Positions 1 to 9,029 of a stretch of DNA of 64,000 nucleotides are shown piece after piece. The DNA is taken from positions 62,001-126,000 of the forward strand of contig NZ_JAGGJV010000002.1 in the NCBI RefSeq assembly GCF_017873135.1, written 5' to 3'. Source of the DNA: Rhizobium herbae (GTDB lineage: Bacteria; Pseudomonadota; Alphaproteobacteria; Rhizobiales; Rhizobiaceae). Made by a program: the position numbers and the translations under genes. Numbering within the stretch: position 1 is the first letter of the stretch; every line of letters starts with the position of its first letter. Under the pieces are notes generated by a model, which was given only the letters and a program-made list of their open reading frames with translations, was not told the DNA's origin and searched no databases.

Positions 1-211
1 CCTGGACCATTGTTTTCATTCATTTTTATGAGGCCTCGGGCGAAGATTTTCGGTGTTTATTTTCGCTCGCCGGTGGTGAGCACTGCCGTGCTATTTTGAA
101 AGCGTCGGGGAAAGATCACCGTTTTTATACTCACGGAATTGATTTTTCCCTTGTCCGCATCATGTCCCTGATACTGGCCGGTCCAGTGGCCGATTGATTG
201 GAGGAATGACA

Positions 212-364
212 ATGTCGAAATCTGTGATTGCAGCTGTCTGCCTCTCCCTGTTTGCCCTTTCGGGATGCAGCAACACCGTGCGCGGCATGAAACGGGATGG
301 CGTGCAAACCAGTAATGCGCTGGACAACGCAACACACCGCATCGCGGCAGCCAACGCAAACTGA
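212..364 (+). CDS. Entericidin A/B-type small lipoprotein
   Basis: A 50-residue protein too short for usual gene callers. It has a classic lipoprotein signal: a short basic start (MSKS), a hydrophobic stretch and the lipobox L-S-G-C, so lipidation and envelope attachment are expected. After the cysteine comes the entericidin signature (S-N-T-V-R-G-M-K-R-D-G) followed by an amphipathic alanine/asparagine-rich tail. A strong ribosome binding site, GGAGG at 201-205, lies 6 bases before the ATG. Entericidins are small stress-linked lipoproteins; the toxin/antidote role described in enteric bacteria is not shown for rhizobia. It stands alone, and a 14-base palindrome (GCAAAGGCCTTTGC) lies just after the stop. 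Confidence 0.82.
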   Translation: MSKSVIAAVCLSLFALSGCSNTVRGMKRDGVQTSNALDNATHRIAAANAN

Positions 365-619
365 CCGGCCGCAAAGGCCTTTGCCAAAATCAACGCCTTG
401 CGGGCGTCCGCACGATTCTACCGTCCCGACTTGAGCGACAGTTACCGGATGCGTTGCAAACGCAACGGGATCGAGAGCGTGCAACTTTATGAAAATCTGA
501 ATTTAACTCCCCCTTAAATCGCCGCATTTACACTGCATCGCACGGTGCGAAATCGGCGTTGCGGCATATGTGTCCGCCTGCGCTCCCGAAACGCCCATCC
601 GGAGCAAACCTACCCCGAC

Positions 620-2860
620 ATGCCAGGAAATCGTACATCACGGCAGAAGATAGAGCCTTCCTTCGAGGGTGGACGTGGACGTGATGACAGCGATCTGCGC
701 GTGGATGCGGGCGAGCGTGTCAGCGGCGGGGGCAGGAAGTCCGGGGGCGCCAAGCCCGCGGCGAAGAAGGCTCGATCCAGGAAGGGGTCCGGACGGGGTG
801 GTTCGCATGGCGGCGGCATCACCGGCCTGATCCGGTCTATGGTCTACTGGTGTGTCGTTCTTGGCATCTGGGGTGCCATCGGTATTGGCGGGCTTGTCCT
901 TTATTATGGCGCGCGCATGCCGAGCGCCACGAGCTGGGCCATTCCCGACCGGCCGCCAAACGTCAAGATCATGGCCGTCAGCGGCGATATCATCGCCAAT
1001 CGCGGCGCCACCGGCGGCGAGGCGCTGTCGCTTGAAAACATGTCTCCCTATATCCCGCAGGCCGTCATCGCCATCGAGGATCGCCGGTTTTATTCGCATT
1101 TCGGCGTCGATCCGCTGGGCCTGGCGCGTGCGATGCTCACCAACATCACCACCGGGCGCATGGTGCAGGGCGGCTCGACGCTGACCCAGCAGTTGGCCAA
1201 GAACCTCTTCCTCTCGCCCGAGCGCACGCTGGAGCGCAAGGTGCAGGAAGTGCTGCTCGCCGTCTGGCTGGAGCAGAAATATACCAAGGACCAGATCCTT
1301 GCGATGTATCTGAACCGGGTGTTCTTCGGCTCCAATGCTTACGGCGTCGAGGCCGCCTCGCGGCGCTATTTCAACAAATCGGCTCGCGACGTGAACCTCG
1401 GCGAGGCGGCTCTTCTGGCCGGCCTGCTGAAGGCGCCGTCGCGCCTGTCGCCGGCGCGCGATCCGAAGGCTGCCGAAGAGCGGGCCCAGGTCGTGCTCGG
1501 CGCCATGCGCGAAGAAGGCTTCATCACCGACAGCGAAATCAAGACGGCCATGTCGCAGCCGCCGACCAAGGCCAAGAGCTTCTGGTCCGGCGCGCAATAT
1601 TATGTCGCCGATATGGTCATGGACCAGCTACCGGGCATGGTCGGCGACATCAAGCAGGACCTGATCGTCGATACGACGCTCGACCTCGATCTCGAAAAGA
1701 AGGCCGAGCAAACGCTGGCCGCAAGTCTCGACGAATCCGGGCAGAAGCTGAACGTCAGCCAGGCGGCGCTCGTGTCGATCGACGGCACCGGAGCCATCCG
1801 CGCCTTGGTTGGCGGCCGGGATTACGCCGACAGCCAGTTCGACCGTGCGGTCAAGGCCAAGCGCCAGCCGGGTTCCGCCTTCAAGCCCTTCGTCTATGCG
1901 GCTGCGATGGAAATCGGCCGCACGCCGATGTCGATCCGCAATGACGCGCCGGTCCGGATCGGCAACTGGACACCGGAAAACTACGACGAGAAATATCGCG
2001 GCGAGGTGACGCTTGCCAACGCGCTTGCCAATTCGCTGAACACCATCGCCGCCCAGCTGGTGATGGAGGTCGGGCCGCAGAACGTCATAAAGCTCGCGCA
2101 CCGGCTCGGCATCGAATCCGAAATGCAGTCCAATGCCTCGATCGCGCTTGGAACGTCCGAGGTCAGCCTCGTCGAGCTGACGTCGGCCTACGCGCCGTTC
2201 ATGAACGGCGGTTTCAAGGCGACGCCGCATGTCATCCGGCGGATTTCGACGGCCGATGGCACGGTTCTTTATGAAAATACCTATGACAATCCGCCGCGCG
2301 TGCTTGATCCGGCCGTCGTCAGCGAGATGAACCAGATGATGGTCGGCGTGATCGAGCATGGCACCGGCAAGGCTGCCCGGCTGAAGGGATGGCAGGCAGC
2401 GGGCAAGTCGGGCACGACGCAATCCTTCCGCGATGCGCTGTTCGTCGGCTTTACCAGCAACCTGACGACCGGCATCTGGTTCGGCAACGATGATGGCAAG
2501 TCGATGAAGAAGGTCACCGGCGGCGGTCTCCCGGCCAAGGCCTGGCACGACTATATGACGGCCGCGCACGAAGGCCTGTCCCCGTCGCCGATCTTCGGCA
2601 CGACGGGTATTCAGCCGACATTCGACGACAATCAGGCCGCGCCGGACAGCGTCGGCGACGTCATTTCCGGTACCTTCGGCAACGAGGCGACCGACGCATT
2701 CCCGCAGGCACCTGTTGCAGATGGTCGGATGGCGGCGGATCAAGACACGCAGCTGCCGGCGGACGCCGCCAATTCCGGCCTCCGGCCTCCGGCCGATGTC
2801 GGCGAGACCACCGGTGCGACCCGCCGCACGACCCTGTTCGATATCCTGACCGGTGGTTGA
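620..2860 (+). CDS. Class A penicillin-binding protein (PBP1a family)
   Basis: Bifunctional peptidoglycan synthase of 746 residues from the ATG at 620; the frame stays open to a GTG at 545, but the ATG gives a more normal cytoplasmic tail. The N-terminus is basic and low-complexity (about residues 20-65), followed by one membrane segment (about 68-98). The GT51 glycosyltransferase domain shows E-D-R-R-F-Y near residue 152 and Q-G-G-S-T-L-T-Q-Q near 182. The transpeptidase domain shows all three active-site motifs: S419-A-F-K422, S472-L-N474 and K596-S-G-T. The C-terminal roughly 80 residues are disordered and acidic. It acts at the outer face of the inner membrane. Which of the several rhizobial PBP1 paralogues it is cannot be told from sequence alone. 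Confidence 0.95.
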   Translation: MPGNRTSRQKIEPSFEGGRGRDDSDLRVDAGERVSGGGRKSGGAKPAAKKARSRKGSGRGGSHGGGITGLIRSMVYWCVVLGIWGAIGIGGLVLYYGARMPSATSWAIPDRPPNVKIMAVSGDIIANRGATGGEALSLENMSPYIPQAVIAIEDRRFYSHFGVDPLGLARAMLTNITTGRMVQGGSTLTQQLAKNLFLSPERTLERKVQEVLLAVWLEQKYTKDQILAMYLNRVFFGSNAYGVEAASRRYFNKSARDVNLGEAALLAGLLKAPSRLSPARDPKAAEERAQVVLGAMREEGFITDSEIKTAMSQPPTKAKSFWSGAQYYVADMVMDQLPGMVGDIKQDLIVDTTLDLDLEKKAEQTLAASLDESGQKLNVSQAALVSIDGTGAIRALVGGRDYADSQFDRAVKAKRQPGSAFKPFVYAAAMEIGRTPMSIRNDAPVRIGNWTPENYDEKYRGEVTLANALANSLNTIAAQLVMEVGPQNVIKLAHRLGIESEMQSNASIALGTSEVSLVELTSAYAPFMNGGFKATPHVIRRISTADGTVLYENTYDNPPRVLDPAVVSEMNQMMVGVIEHGTGKAARLKGWQAAGKSGTTQSFRDALFVGFTSNLTTGIWFGNDDGKSMKKVTGGGLPAKAWHDYMTAAHEGLSPSPIFGTTGIQPTFDDNQAAPDSVGDVISGTFGNEATDAFPQAPVADGRMAADQDTQLPADAANSGLRPPADVGETTGATRRTTLFDILTGG

Positions 2861-2879
2861 ACCGCCGCGCTGACTTGAT

Positions 2880-3248
2880 CTACCCCCAGGCGATAATGAC
2901 GTTGGACGGCTCGATCGGGTGATCCATCCAGATTCGGATGCGCGTTTTCGCGGACGGAACTTGTGCACTGCCGAATTCAGGCTCGATAGCATCAAACAAA
3001 ATAAGTTCGTTATTGGGGGTGTTCAGAATCCCGTCGAAATCAGGTTCTCTTGCCTCTGTAATTTCTACAATCGGCCCGAACGTTACATTGGTATCTCCGT
3101 CGCTCCAATAGTAAGCTGGAACGTTGATGCAGTCAGAGGAAGCAAATATTCCTTGCCTGTCCATGTGAAGAGGAATCTTTACATTACGACGACCTGCAAC
3201 ATATATACTAAGATATTCGGGCGTGATTGTAATTTTTTTAACGGACAT
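2880..3248 (-). CDS. Putative immunity protein of the adjacent nuclease-toxin-like gene
   Basis: A 122-residue, acidic, mainly beta-looking protein that I do not recognise as a named family. The ATG at 3248 begins only 3 bases after the stop of the HNH-tailed gene at 3252-3983, so the two are very probably co-transcribed; a TTG in frame at 3251 is an alternative start. The coding sequence is clearly AT-richer than its neighbours (for example around 3180-3245), which suggests recent acquisition. It has no signal peptide or membrane segment. A small acidic protein immediately downstream of a toxin-like nuclease is the usual arrangement of an immunity gene; this role is inferred only from position and character. 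Confidence 0.6.
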   Translation of the reverse strand: MSVKKITITPEYLSIYVAGRRNVKIPLHMDRQGIFASSDCINVPAYYWSDGDTNVTFGPIVEITEAREPDFDGILNTPNNELILFDAIEPEFGSAQVPSAKTRIRIWMDHPIEPSNVIIAWG

Positions 3249-3251
3249 CAA

Positions 3252-3983
3252 TTAGTACCTTCCTTGAGATATCAGCCCGCCTTGTGATTTACTGCACGGC
3301 CAGCAATGCGGATAAATTCGACTTGGTTTGCCCACCGATTTTGGAACCTGATGGTCACCGACGAACTGCCCCCTTGGCGTTCCCGGCATCTTTGTACCAC
3401 ACCAATGGCACCCGTAGGTACGACCGATGCGATCGATTTCCGCCTGTTCCGCCCCGTTAAGCCGCCTGTTGGTTCTTGGAGCAGTAATCCATTCTTTTCC
3501 ATAGGGTCCGATGCCGGTCCGCGGCAGCCTCAACTGGAGCGCGCGAAGCATCGCCTCCTGCGCCACAGATTCATTGGCGCGTATCAGCCCCTCGACCGTC
3601 TCGTAGGCTTGCGGGGTCGGCCTCCAGTTCGGATCACGTCTGTGAACGGCGCGCAGCGCCTCCTGCATCCGTCCGATACTGACCGCCAGCCGCGCCTCCT
3701 GCGCGGGCGTGACGGGCTGCCATCGTCCAAGGATGCGGACCTGCCCCCCGCCGCGCGGCCCTCGACGGCTGACGCGGATCGGCCGGCTTTCCGAACCGTC
3801 TCCGACCCATTGCCCGCCGTCGGGACTGCCTGCCGGGACGCGCGGCTGCTCGGGGCGAAAACCGGCCTTCCATTCCAGGCATAAAGCCAGCGCTCGAATC
3901 TCGACGGCCATCGCCGCCTGTCGGTAGCTCAGTTGTGGCAGGCTCAGGTCTGCCGGGTCTGTCGCAATCATTGGCCACGCCAT
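3252..3983 (-). CDS. Putative polymorphic-toxin-like protein with C-terminal HNH-like zinc nuclease domain
   Basis: A 243-residue protein from the ATG at 3983 (the frame is open further upstream, but those residues look non-coding). Residues 42-60 carry the motif F-R-P-E-Q-P-R-V-P-A-G-S-P-D-G-G-Q-W, a linker seen before variable toxin-like tails in alphaproteobacterial and phage-derived proteins. The C-terminal about 75 residues have C192-x2-C195, D210-H211 and C227-x2-C230, a layout expected of a zinc-stabilised beta-beta-alpha (HNH-like) nuclease with H211 as candidate catalytic or metal residue. No signal peptide or secretion domain is visible. The probable immunity gene follows 3 bases after the stop. 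It could instead be a domesticated restriction-type nuclease; the nuclease call is motif-based. Confidence 0.6.
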   Translation of the reverse strand: MAWPMIATDPADLSLPQLSYRQAAMAVEIRALALCLEWKAGFRPEQPRVPAGSPDGGQWVGDGSESRPIRVSRRGPRGGGQVRILGRWQPVTPAQEARLAVSIGRMQEALRAVHRRDPNWRPTPQAYETVEGLIRANESVAQEAMLRALQLRLPRTGIGPYGKEWITAPRTNRRLNGAEQAEIDRIGRTYGCHWCGTKMPGTPRGQFVGDHQVPKSVGKPSRIYPHCWPCSKSQGGLISQGRY

Positions 3984-4271
3984 CCGTTTTCCGTTCGGTC
4001 GGGCAATTCTGCGCGCGGCAGCGATGACGAGGATAAATTCAGGCTGGAAAAAAATCGGCGAAACATTTATCTTACGGTGAATGCAGTGAAAATGTGATGA
4101 TTTTCCCGCAGCAGACGATCGCGTCGACACCGCCATGTCTGCTGAACGTTCCCGCTGTTCTGGACTGAGAACCGCAATCGCCTTCAAGAGAGGATTGCTG
4201 ATTACGGTAACGACGCACTATGCTTCGTCACAATAGTCGTTGATTTCCTCGGCTTCGTGGCGTTGTCATGC

Positions 4272-4300
4272 CTTGCAGTCCGAAACGCTGCTCCTTATAT
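4272..4300 (+). promoter_or_regulatory. Candidate RpoH (sigma-32) heat-shock promoter of dnaK
   Basis: CTTGCA at 4272-4277 and CTTATAT at 4294-4300 are separated by 16 bases, matching the alphaproteobacterial RpoH promoter pattern (CTTGAA, 16-base spacer, C-Y-T-A-T-n-T). It lies 112 bases before the dnaK ATG in an otherwise gene-free stretch (3984-4411). The rest of that stretch holds no other recognisable feature. Confidence 0.7.
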
Positions 4301-4411
4301 ACGCCCCATCACCGTGGCTACCGCTGCGAATATTCCACAGACCATCCCGTTAGGGACTGTCCCATGAATGCCTGACCGGGTTCTGACAGTCCGCTGCAAG
4401 GAGAGAACGAC

Positions 4412-6334
4412 ATGGCTAAAGTAATCGGTATCGACTTGGGAACGACCAACTCCTGCGTCTCCGTCATGGACGGCAAGGACGCGAAGGTCATCGAAAATGC
4501 TGAGGGTGCGCGCACGACGCCTTCGATCGTTGCATTCAACGACGACGGCGAGCGCTTGACCGGCCAGCCGGCCAAGCGTCAGGCCGTGACCAACCCGGAA
4601 AATACGCTGTTTGCGGTCAAGCGCCTGATCGGCCGTCGCTACGACGACAAGTTCGTCGAAAAGGACAAGGCTCTCGTTCCCTACAAGATCGTCAAGGGCG
4701 ACAATGGCGACGCATGGGTCGAAGCGCAGGGCAAGGGTTATTCCCCGTCGCAGATCTCTGCCATGATCCTTCAGAAGATGAAGGAAACCGCTGAATCCTA
4801 TCTCGGTGAAAAGGTCACCCAGGCCGTCATCACCGTTCCCGCCTACTTCAACGACGCGCAGCGCCAGGCAACCAAGGATGCCGGCCGCATTGCCGGTCTT
4901 GAAGTCCTGCGCATCATCAACGAGCCGACCGCTGCGGCACTCGCTTACGGCCTCGACAAGAAGGACGGCAAGACCATCGCCGTCTACGACTTGGGTGGCG
5001 GTACGTTCGATATCTCGGTTCTCGAAATCGGCGACGGCGTCTTCGAAGTGAAGTCGACCAACGGCGATACCTTCCTCGGCGGTGAAGACTTCGACATGCG
5101 TCTGGTCGAATATCTCGCAGGCGAGTTCAAGAAGGACCAGGGCATCGACCTGAAGAACGACAAGCTGGCTCTGCAGCGCCTCAAGGAAGCTGCCGAAAAG
5201 GCGAAGATCGAACTGTCGTCCTCGCAGCAGACCGAAATCAACCTGCCGTTCATCACGGCTGACGCGACCGGTCCGAAGCACCTGACGATGAAGCTGTCGC
5301 GCGCCAAGTTCGAAAGCCTGGTCGACGACCTCGTCCAGCGCACCGTTGCGCCGTGCAAGGCAGCCCTCAAGGATGCCGGCGTCACCGCCGCCGAGATCGA
5401 TGAAGTCGTTCTGGTCGGCGGCATGAGCCGCATGCCGAAGGTACAGGAAGTCGTCAAGCAGCTGTTCGGCAAGGAGCCGCATAAGGGCGTTAACCCGGAT
5501 GAAGTGGTCGCCATGGGCGCCGCCATCCAGGCCGGCGTTCTGCAGGGCGATGTCAAGGACGTTCTGCTCCTCGACGTGACCCCGCTGTCGCTCGGCATCG
5601 AAACGCTGGGTGGCGTCTTCACCCGCCTGATCGAGCGCAACACGACGATCCCGACGAAGAAGTCGCAGACCTTCTCGACGGCCGAAGACAGCCAGAACGC
5701 CGTGACCATCCGCGTATCGCAGGGCGAGCGCGAAATGGCCCAGGACAACAAGCTGCTCGGCCAGTTCGATCTGGTCGGCATTCCGCCGGCACCGCGTGGC
5801 GTTCCGCAGATCGAAGTCACCTTCGATATCGATGCCAACGGCATTGTCCAGGTTTCGGCCAAGGACAAGGGCACCGGCAAGGAACATCAGATCCGGATCC
5901 AGGCATCGGGCGGTCTGTCCGACGCGGATATCGAGAAGATGGTCAAGGACGCCGAGGCCAATGCGGAATCGGACAAGAAGCGTCGCGAAGCCGTCGAAGC
6001 CAAGAACCAGGCCGAAAGCCTGATTCATTCCTCGGAAAAGTCGCTGAAGGAATTCGGCGACAAGGTCACGGAAGCCGAGCGCACCGCAATCTCCGATGCG
6101 ATCGCTGCGCTCAAGACCGCCGTCGAAGCCTCCGAACCGGATGCTGAAGACATCAAGACCAAGACCCAGACGCTTCTCGAAGCATCGATGAAGCTTGGTC
6201 AGGCGATGTACGAATCGCAGCAGACCGACGCTGCCCATGCCGACGCGCAGGCCGATGCCGCGCGCGACGGCGACATCGTCGATGCCGACTACGAAGAAGT
6301 CAACGACGAAGACGACCGCAAGAAGTCCGCATAA
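4412..6334 (+). CDS. dnaK: Molecular chaperone DnaK (Hsp70)
   Basis: A 640-residue Hsp70 chaperone of full family length. The ATPase domain opens with the phosphate-1 motif G-I-D-L-G-T-T-N-S (residues 6-14); the second phosphate loop D-L-G-G-G-T-F-D lies near residue 193, and the adenosine motif V-G-G-M-S-R-M-P near 335. The linker D-V-L-L-L-D-V-T-P (about 385-393) leads into the substrate-binding domain. The C-terminal tail ends in an acidic segment containing D-I-V-D-A-D-Y-E-E. It works with DnaJ and GrpE in the cytoplasm to fold nascent and stress-damaged proteins. The ribosome binding site AAGGAGAG lies 7-8 bases before the ATG. A sigma-32-type promoter precedes it and a hairpin terminator follows, so it appears transcribed alone. 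Confidence 0.99.
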   Translation: MAKVIGIDLGTTNSCVSVMDGKDAKVIENAEGARTTPSIVAFNDDGERLTGQPAKRQAVTNPENTLFAVKRLIGRRYDDKFVEKDKALVPYKIVKGDNGDAWVEAQGKGYSPSQISAMILQKMKETAESYLGEKVTQAVITVPAYFNDAQRQATKDAGRIAGLEVLRIINEPTAAALAYGLDKKDGKTIAVYDLGGGTFDISVLEIGDGVFEVKSTNGDTFLGGEDFDMRLVEYLAGEFKKDQGIDLKNDKLALQRLKEAAEKAKIELSSSQQTEINLPFITADATGPKHLTMKLSRAKFESLVDDLVQRTVAPCKAALKDAGVTAAEIDEVVLVGGMSRMPKVQEVVKQLFGKEPHKGVNPDEVVAMGAAIQAGVLQGDVKDVLLLDVTPLSLGIETLGGVFTRLIERNTTIPTKKSQTFSTAEDSQNAVTIRVSQGEREMAQDNKLLGQFDLVGIPPAPRGVPQIEVTFDIDANGIVQVSAKDKGTGKEHQIRIQASGGLSDADIEKMVKDAEANAESDKKRREAVEAKNQAESLIHSSEKSLKEFGDKVTEAERTAISDAIAALKTAVEASEPDAEDIKTKTQTLLEASMKLGQAMYESQQTDAAHADAQADAARDGDIVDADYEEVNDEDDRKKSA

Positions 6335-6358
6335 GCCTTCTTCGATTTGAAAATACGT

Positions 6359-6386
6359 AAGCCCGGGGCGCAAGCTCCGGGCTTTT
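6359..6386 (+). terminator. Rho-independent terminator after dnaK
   Basis: AAGCCCGGGGC (6359-6369), a 4-base loop, and GCTCCGGGCTT (6374-6384) form an 11-base-pair stem with one G-U pair, followed by a short T run. It sits 25 bases after the dnaK stop and separates dnaK from the acyltransferase gene. Confidence 0.85.
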
Positions 6387-6519
6387 GCGTTGCTCCAAAC
6401 CCCTTCAGAGATGCAGCTCGCCTTAACGGATGGTTTGCAAGATGAAGATATGATCTGCCGCTAAAGTGACAGTCGAGGCGAGCCGGCTACCGGCATGAGG
6501 CGCCAGCGGAGATTGCGGG

Positions 6520-7623
6520 ATGCATTTCAGAATCTTCGAGTCGTGGCGGCTTCTGGCGGCTATCCTGGTTATGGCCTATCATTTCCTCCGCTTCGGTTCT
6601 GGCGATCCCCTCCAATACGATGTGAGCCATGTACTCGAGCGCCTGCTGCCGCTGATGGACATGTTCTTCATGATCTCCGGCTTCCTGATCCTCCTGCGCT
6701 ACGGCGACAAGCTGAAGGACTGGCCAAGCTACAAATCCTTTATCGTCCGGCGCCTTGCCCGCTTCTATCCGCTGTATCTGGTGACGCTGATCTTCTTTGT
6801 TGCCGTCGGTGTGGCGCTGCATCTCGGTCTTGTCTCCTCGACGGTGCCCGAGCGATATGATTTCGGCCTGCTGCCGCAGAACATCCTTTTGCTGCAGGCC
6901 TGGGGAACGACGACGGAGCTCAGCTTCAACTACGTGTCCTGGTCGCTGTCGGCGGAATGGTTCTGCTATTTGCTGCTGCCGGTCTATATCGTCGTCATCC
7001 GTCGTGCCGGCGTGAAGGGCCTGGTGTTGCTGGCCGTCGTCAGCGTTGTCCTGCTGGAAGTTGCGACCAAAGCCGGCGCTATACCATTCGACAGCTGGCT
7101 GAAGGCCGATACGTGGGGGGCCTATCGGGCTTTTGCGGATTTCGCCATCGGCGGGGTCGTCATGATGCTGGCGCGCGAAAGCAGGCTGCAGCTACGCTCA
7201 CATGCCCTGGCCTGGGGACTTTTCGCACTTGCGATGATCGGCATGCTGATGGTGTGGCCGTCCTATCTTCTGGTCGGATTGCTGGCCCTGGCGATGTTCG
7301 TCGCCGCGGTGGTGGAGCGCAACAATCCGGAGGGCGCACGCTTCCTGGCGGTCCTTTCGCCAGCCGGCCGCGTCTCCTTCGGGATCTATCTCTGGCATCC
7401 GGTGGTGGAGACCGCGCTGCTTGCCGTCGTCTGGCGGCATGGCATCGCCCCGCTCGGGCTTCTCAGCTTCTATCAGTTCATGATCGTGCCGATGATTGCG
7501 ACGGTTCTGGTTGCGATCGCTTCCGACCGATACTTCGAAAAGCCGGTCAGCGACCGGATCAACCGGTTTTTCGGCTGGGATCGGCGCTCCGGCAAGCCGC
7601 AGGCCGAGGGTTCCGCAGCCTGA
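6520..7623 (+). CDS. Acyltransferase 3 family membrane protein (OafA/YrhL-like)
   Basis: A 367-residue integral membrane protein with about ten hydrophobic segments. The N-terminus has F-E-S-W-R-L-L-A-A-I-L-V-M-A-Y-H, matching the start of acyltransferase-3 proteins, including the family's conserved membrane Arg and His; S-W-S-L-S-A-E-W-F and S-F-G-I-Y-L-W-H-P-V are further family signatures. Such enzymes transfer O-acyl groups to surface polysaccharides, lipopolysaccharide or Nod-type sugars at the inner membrane; the substrate here is unknown. It sits between dnaK and dnaJ, which are usually neighbours, and a terminator isolates it from dnaK. No glycan biosynthesis genes are next to it. Confidence 0.9.
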   Translation: MHFRIFESWRLLAAILVMAYHFLRFGSGDPLQYDVSHVLERLLPLMDMFFMISGFLILLRYGDKLKDWPSYKSFIVRRLARFYPLYLVTLIFFVAVGVALHLGLVSSTVPERYDFGLLPQNILLLQAWGTTTELSFNYVSWSLSAEWFCYLLLPVYIVVIRRAGVKGLVLLAVVSVVLLEVATKAGAIPFDSWLKADTWGAYRAFADFAIGGVVMMLARESRLQLRSHALAWGLFALAMIGMLMVWPSYLLVGLLALAMFVAAVVERNNPEGARFLAVLSPAGRVSFGIYLWHPVVETALLAVVWRHGIAPLGLLSFYQFMIVPMIATVLVAIASDRYFEKPVSDRINRFFGWDRRSGKPQAEGSAA

Positions 7624-7771
7624 ATCTGTGCTTTTCCGACAAAAAGCGGCCAAGATAGTGTATTGCCTATGGTATCGCGCTTGAAGGTTTACTAAATCCT
7701 GTTGCAAGGAAATTTGGCGACCGCCGGGCAGCCGGTTTTGACGCGCCTATTCAACAGGACAATCTGCAAGT

Positions 7772-8902
7772 ATGAAACGTGATCTTTACGAAACGCTCGG
7801 CGTTGCGAAAACAGCGGACGAGAAGGAGCTCAAGAGCGCTTTCCGCAAACTGGCGATGAAGTATCACCCGGACAAGAACCCCGGCGACGCGGAAGCGGAA
7901 AAGACTTTCAAAGAGATCAGCCTGGCCTACGAGATGCTCAAGGATCCGCAGAAGCGGGCAGCCTATGATCGCTACGGCCATGCAGCCTTCGAACAGGGCG
8001 GCATGGGTGGTGGTGGCGCCGGCATGGGCGGCGGGGCCGGCGGTTTCTCCGATATCTTCGAGGACATCTTTGGCGAGATGATGGGCGGCGGCCGGCAGCG
8101 GCGATCGTCGGGTGGCCGCGAGCGCGGCGCCGATCTGCGCTACAACATGGAAATCTCACTGGAAGAAGCCTACGCTGGCAAGACGGCACAGATCCGCGTG
8201 CCGACCTCGATCACCTGCGACGTCTGCACCGGCTCCGGTGCCAAGCCTGGCACCAAGCCGACGACCTGCGGCACCTGTCAGGGTTCCGGCCGCGTGCGGG
8301 CGGCCCAGGGTTTCTTCTCGATCGAGCGCACCTGCCCGACCTGCCACGGACGCGGCCAGATCATCGCCGACCCGTGCGTGAAATGCCACGGCCAGGGCCG
8401 TATCACCGAAGAGCGGTCGCTGTCGGTCAATATCCCGGCCGGTATCGAGGACGGTACACGCATCCGCCTGTCCGGCGAGGGCGAGGCGGGCCTGCGTGGC
8501 GGGCCGTCTGGCGATCTTTATATCTTCCTGTCGGTCAAGCCGCATGAGTTCTACCAGCGCGACGGAGCCGATCTCTATTGCAGCGTACCGATCTCGATGA
8601 CGACGGCGGCACTCGGCGGCAAGTTCGACGTGGCGACGCTCGACGGCACCAAGTCGCGCGTCTCGGTACCGGAAGGCACACAGGCCGGCAAGCAGTTCCG
8701 CCTCAAAGGCAAGGGCATGCCGGTGCTGCGCTCCAGCCAGGTCGGCGATCTCTACATCCAGATCCAGATCGAGACGCCGCAGAAGCTCACCAAGCGCCAG
8801 CGCGAGCTTCTGAAGGAGTTCGAGGAACTGTCGTCCAAGGAGAACAATCCGGAATCGGCGGGCTTCTTTTCCCGCATGAAGGATTTCTTCGACATCGAGT
8901 GA
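7772..8902 (+). CDS. dnaJ: Chaperone protein DnaJ (Hsp40)
   Basis: A 376-residue type I Hsp40 with every expected domain. The J domain (residues 3-70) has the H-P-D motif (Y-H-P-D-K). A Gly/Phe- and Gly/Met-rich region follows (about 75-115). The zinc domain carries four C-x2-C-x-G-x-G repeats starting at C149, C166, C188 and C202. The C-terminal peptide-binding domains complete it. It stimulates DnaK ATPase and hands over unfolded substrates. It is separated from dnaK by the acyltransferase gene, so it probably has its own promoter between 7624 and 7771, although I see no convincing sigma-32 box there. A strong terminator follows. Confidence 0.99.
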   Translation: MKRDLYETLGVAKTADEKELKSAFRKLAMKYHPDKNPGDAEAEKTFKEISLAYEMLKDPQKRAAYDRYGHAAFEQGGMGGGGAGMGGGAGGFSDIFEDIFGEMMGGGRQRRSSGGRERGADLRYNMEISLEEAYAGKTAQIRVPTSITCDVCTGSGAKPGTKPTTCGTCQGSGRVRAAQGFFSIERTCPTCHGRGQIIADPCVKCHGQGRITEERSLSVNIPAGIEDGTRIRLSGEGEAGLRGGPSGDLYIFLSVKPHEFYQRDGADLYCSVPISMTTAALGGKFDVATLDGTKSRVSVPEGTQAGKQFRLKGKGMPVLRSSQVGDLYIQIQIETPQKLTKRQRELLKEFEELSSKENNPESAGFFSRMKDFFDIE

Positions 8903-8949
8903 TCGTCACAATCAGCGGCTGGTCGAACGGACAATCAGCGATATATCCA

Positions 8950-8981
8950 GGCCGGAGGCAGCAGTGCCTCCGGCCTTTTTT
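8950..8981 (+). terminator. Rho-independent terminator after dnaJ
   Basis: A perfect 11-base-pair stem, GGCCGGAGGCA (8950-8960) with TGCCTCCGGCC (8965-8975), a GCAG loop and six T residues (8976-8981), 47 bases after the dnaJ stop. Confidence 0.93.
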
Positions 8982-9029
8982 GTCCGTCGCCGGTATGCCG
9001 GCATGAAGTTCCAAAGCGAAAGGTGCCCC

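Noticed and set aside
3984-4187. Upstream extension of the toxin-like frame by 68 codons.
   Set aside because: The extra residues show no family pattern, and the ATG at 3983 directly precedes the conserved part; the region is treated as non-coding.
4295-6373. A 692-codon minus-strand open frame over dnaK.
   Set aside because: It mirrors dnaK exactly, has no family motifs, and is the usual antisense shadow in GC-rich coding DNA.
7624-7771. Possible sigma-32 box (CTTGAA at 7680) before dnaJ.
   Set aside because: No matching -10 element occurs at the right spacing.
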